Part shown: positions 58,272 through 61,600 of the stretch, one piece after another
Layout: each line of letters begins with the position of its first letter
Numbering within the stretch: position 1 is the stretch's first letter
Source of the DNA: Longimycelium tulufanense
Lineage (GTDB): Bacteria > Actinomycetota > Actinomycetes > Mycobacteriales > Pseudonocardiaceae
NCBI RefSeq assembly: GCF_014645795.1
Contig: NZ_BMMK01000004.1
Location: 186,916-248,515 of the forward strand
DNA: 61,600 nucleotides
Direction: 5' to 3'
Notes under the pieces: model-generated
The model's database searches: none
Seen by the model: only the letters and a program-made list of their open reading frames with translations
What the model was told of the DNA's origin: nothing
Translations under genes and position numbers: made by a program

Positions 58272-59534
<1,263 letters not shown>

Positions 59535-59898
59535 GGGTCCTCCCGGAGCGTCATCGTCTGGACGGAAGCACCCAGGCGCGCGGTGCCGGCCCGTCGATCG
59601 CTCCCCGGTGGTCACTTCCACCCAAACGCCAGTCGCGACTGCGTCCCTGATCCTAGGGGATCGGGTGCCAGGGCCCCATCGGGTACACCCGAACTTTTCG
59701 ATCATGAACCGCCGGAACAGCGGAGCGGCGCCGGTCGATCTGGTCATCTCGGCCGTCGGGCCCACAGGCGGGGGATGGCAGCAGCACTGGTGCCGTCCCC
59801 CGCTTGCGGCAACCTCTTGCTCGGGCCCCATGACCGCATCCCACCGCGACGGCCGCCCGGAGGCCGTTTCCTGGCGGGACCTGCCGCCTTCGACCGGC
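59535..59898. other. glyA leader / phosphatase 3' spacer
   Basis: About 364 bp. It should contain the glyA promoter and leader. I looked for glycine, THF and SAM riboswitch cores and did not find convincing matches. No gene is visible. Confidence 0.4.
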
Positions 59899-60957
59899 TC
59901 AGCGCTGGCGGACCCTGCGGTAGGCGTGGTTCGGCGTTGCCGTGGCCTGGTCGACCGTGTAGGTGTCGAGCACGACCTGCTGATCACGAATCTTCATGGT
60001 CATGAATCCCAGGCTGGAGAAGTTTTGCCAGAAAGCCTTGTTCGTGACCTTGCTGCTGCCGTCCCCGTGCTTTGCCGCCGCGCCGCAGACGACCTGCTCC
60101 GTGCCCTTCAGGTCCGGGGCGGTGTTGAGGAGCTGCAGGGTGTGGTCATGACCGGCGAGGATGAAGTCGGCCCGTCCCACCACGATCTCCTCGTACATCT
60201 CGGCAAGTCGCTTGCCACTCGCGTAGTCGCCCGCCGTGATCCCGTCGTACTCCCCCGCGTTACCGTGCTTTCCGTTGTTGCGGAAGGGATGGTGGGCGAG
60301 CACGACCTTCCAGGTCGCCGTCGACTCGGTTAGCGCGCGGTTGAGCCATTCCTTCTGCTGACGCATGAAGGGGCCGTTCCAGTAGTAGTACGGATCCGTT
60401 TGCATGACATAGGAAGCGATGGGTGTCGTGTCCAGGGCGAAGAACTCGACGGCCGGCTTCGCCGCCTTCTGTGGCAGCGGCACCGAGTAGTAGCGGGCTG
60501 GCATCCACCAACGACGCGAGTGAGAGTGATAGACGACCTCGTGGTCGCCGCGCGAGGGTTGTCCACCGCTGCCGGGGATGAAGCCGCTGCAGTCGTGGTT
60601 GCCGAGCACCATCAGCCACGGCACGTCGACGCCGTCGTTGGGTTGCTCGAACTTGGTGTCGAACTCGTCGTCGTCCGGGCTCTCGGGGCCGTCCTCGTAG
60701 ATGTTGTCGCCGAGGCCGACCGCGAGCGAGACGCCTTCTCTCGCGCAGATCTCCTTGGCCGCCTTCATGACCGCCCACTGGCCCTCGGCGCCGGTGCCGG
60801 CATCCCCGGTGACGAGCACCGTCAGGTCGCGTCCGGTGGGCATCGGGAACTTCTGCACCGCCGGCCCGGCCCAGGCGGTGCGGGGCAGCGCGCCCAACGC
60901 CGCCATCGCCACCGCTCCGGCCAGAACCTTCCGTCGCTCGATCCGCCGCTGCTGCAT
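59899..60957 (-). CDS. Tat-exported metallophosphatase (purple acid phosphatase-like)
   Basis: A 352-aa protein. A twin-arginine signal (ERRKVLAGAVAMAALGALP, cleavage after AWA) directs folded export. The calcineurin-like dinuclear metal site is complete: VTGDAGTG, LGDNIYEDG, GNHDCSG, AHHPF and AGHDHTLQ. It resembles tartrate-resistant acid phosphatases, which act on phosphoesters outside the cell. GGAGG precedes the ATG at 60957. It may serve phosphate scavenging, but no Pho box was identified. Confidence 0.92.
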   Translation of the reverse strand: MQQRRIERRKVLAGAVAMAALGALPRTAWAGPAVQKFPMPTGRDLTVLVTGDAGTGAEGQWAVMKAAKEICAREGVSLAVGLGDNIYEDGPESPDDDEFDTKFEQPNDGVDVPWLMVLGNHDCSGFIPGSGGQPSRGDHEVVYHSHSRRWWMPARYYSVPLPQKAAKPAVEFFALDTTPIASYVMQTDPYYYWNGPFMRQQKEWLNRALTESTATWKVVLAHHPFRNNGKHGNAGEYDGITAGDYASGKRLAEMYEEIVVGRADFILAGHDHTLQLLNTAPDLKGTEQVVCGAAAKHGDGSSKVTNKAFWQNFSSLGFMTMKIRDQQVVLDTYTVDQATATPNHAYRRVRQR

Positions 60958-61125
60958 GAGCCAGCCTCCAGGTGGGGTGTTCGGGTGCGGCGGCTGTCTA
61001 TCGAGCGGCCCGGAACCGTGGCCCACGCGACGACCACAACACGATGAACGCGAACAAAATTCACGATCAAGGGCTGGACGGGCGCGTCCTCGCCATTGGA
61101 CCTACCGGTCAGTAACATCCGCGGC

Positions 61126-61578
61126 ATGGAGATGGACCACAAGCAGCTCGGCGCCCTGATGGCGCAGGCGGTGCCGTGGGTGCGGACCGTGGGTATCGAG
61201 TTCCTCGTCGCCGAGCCCGGCCGCGTCGTCGTGGCCCTGCCCGACCACGAGGAGTCCCGCAACCACGTCGGTGGCCCGCACGCCGCGATGATGTTCGGCG
61301 CCGGTGAGACCGCCTCCGGCGCCGTGGCCATGGCCGAGTTCGGCGAGCACCTGGGCCGGGCCACCCCGCTGGTCGCCCGCGCCGAGATCCACTACCGCAA
61401 GCTCGCGCTGGGCCGGTTGACTGCCGAGGCGGTGCTCGGCCGCACCGTCGAGGAGGTCGTCGCCGAGCTGGACGCCGGGGAGCGGCCGGAGTTCCCGGTC
61501 AAGGTCACCATCAGCAACGCCGACGGCGTGGTGACGGGCGAGATGACGGTGGTCTGGACCCTCAAGCCGAACAAGTGA
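61126..61578 (+). CDS. Hot-dog fold thioesterase-like protein (DUF4442)
   Basis: A 150-aa protein with the single hot-dog domain of PaaI/DUF4442 proteins: VRTVGIEFLVAEPGRVVVALPDH, NHVGGPHAAMMFGAGETASGAVA (the family helix with acidic catalytic-type residue) and RAEIHYRKLALGRL. It probably hydrolyses acyl-CoA thioesters; the substrate is unknown. The start at 61126 (MEMDHKQLGALM) is preferred to 61096. It is divergent from the exported phosphatase. Confidence 0.85.
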   Translation: MEMDHKQLGALMAQAVPWVRTVGIEFLVAEPGRVVVALPDHEESRNHVGGPHAAMMFGAGETASGAVAMAEFGEHLGRATPLVARAEIHYRKLALGRLTAEAVLGRTVEEVVAELDAGERPEFPVKVTISNADGVVTGEMTVVWTLKPNK

Positions 61579-61600
61579 CCGCCGGTCGTGGGGGGGGGGG

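Noticed and set aside
59535-59700. Possible glycine or THF riboswitch in front of glyA
   Set aside because: Core consensus elements could not be found by eye; no convincing aptamer structure.
61590-61600. Run of eleven G at the window end
   Set aside because: Looks like an assembly or sequencing artefact at a contig end rather than biology.

Overview
The window is about 61.6 kb of high-GC actinobacterial chromosome. The genes indicate an order close to Mycobacteriales/Pseudonocardiales: Lsr2, CarD, DisA, ClpC with tandem N repeats, PBP4-type DacB, GTG and TTG starts, and IdeR-type iron boxes. From memory, the gene order closely follows Mycobacterium tuberculosis Rv3579c to Rv3628 (rlmB, cysS, ispF, ispD, carD, lpqE, radA, disA, Rv3587c, canB, mutY, hydrolase, mhuD, clpC1, lsr2, lysS, coaX, panD, panC, Rv3603c, Rv3604c, Rv3605c, folK, folB, folP, folE, ftsH, hpt, tilS, Rv3626c, dacB, ppa). 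Most names therefore rest on both sequence motifs and position. The fine composition suggests Pseudonocardiaceae, but I cannot name a genus. I saw no rRNA, tRNA, CRISPR array, insertion sequence or prophage.

Layout. 1-1.1 kb: no convincing gene. 1.1-7.1 kb, minus strand: carD, ispD, ispF, a PPOX-fold protein, a HIT protein, a HAD hydrolase, cysS and rlmB. 7.3-11.1 kb, plus strand: an LpqE-like lipoprotein, radA and disA. 11.3-18.5 kb: a mixed-strand stretch with a membrane protein, beta-carbonic anhydrase, mutY, a 2H phosphoesterase, an alpha/beta hydrolase, a secreted peptidoglycan-binding protein, mhuD, a sirtuin and an EEP-fold membrane protein. 18.7-27.3 kb: clpC, an IdeR-boxed FhuF-like protein, a frameshifted pseudogene next to a CYTH protein, a tiny secreted protein and an IdeR-boxed ferric-siderophore importer. 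28-34.6 kb: lsr2, lysS, a methyltransferase, then coaX-panD-panC and a DUF2520 protein. 34.7-38.2 kb: an accessory block (a PrsW protease, then a MidA/NDUFAF7-like methyltransferase next to an orphan NuoD-like protein). 38.9-47.1 kb: two membrane proteins, then folK-folB-folP-folE-ftsH. 47.9-55.5 kb: hpt, tilS, a zincin, a giant dacB and ppa. 55.6-61.6 kb: a MarR/DHA2 efflux pair, glyA, a Tat-exported phosphatase and a hot-dog protein.

The strongest unusual item is folE. It carries an in-frame intein of about 325 residues placed immediately before the zinc-binding cysteine of the CEHH motif, so the host enzyme cannot be complete until the intein splices out. One homing-endonuclease motif is degenerate. 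The extein codons on both sides are strikingly AT-rich (40% and 47% GC in the counted stretches), which looks like a co-conversion tract left by homing. The second item is the adjacency of a MidA/NDUFAF7-family methyltransferase and a stand-alone NuoD/NDUFS2-like protein. That protein keeps the HRG arginine (the family's methylation target in mitochondria) but has lost the quinone-ligand tyrosine.

How the genes cooperate: fol (tetrahydrofolate) and pan/coaX (pantothenate/CoA) form one long minus-strand cofactor region. ispD/ispF serve isoprenoid synthesis, and radA/disA/mutY serve DNA repair and c-di-AMP signalling. clpC/ftsH handle proteolysis. The siderophore importer, the FhuF-like protein and mhuD point to iron acquisition, with the first two probably under IdeR.
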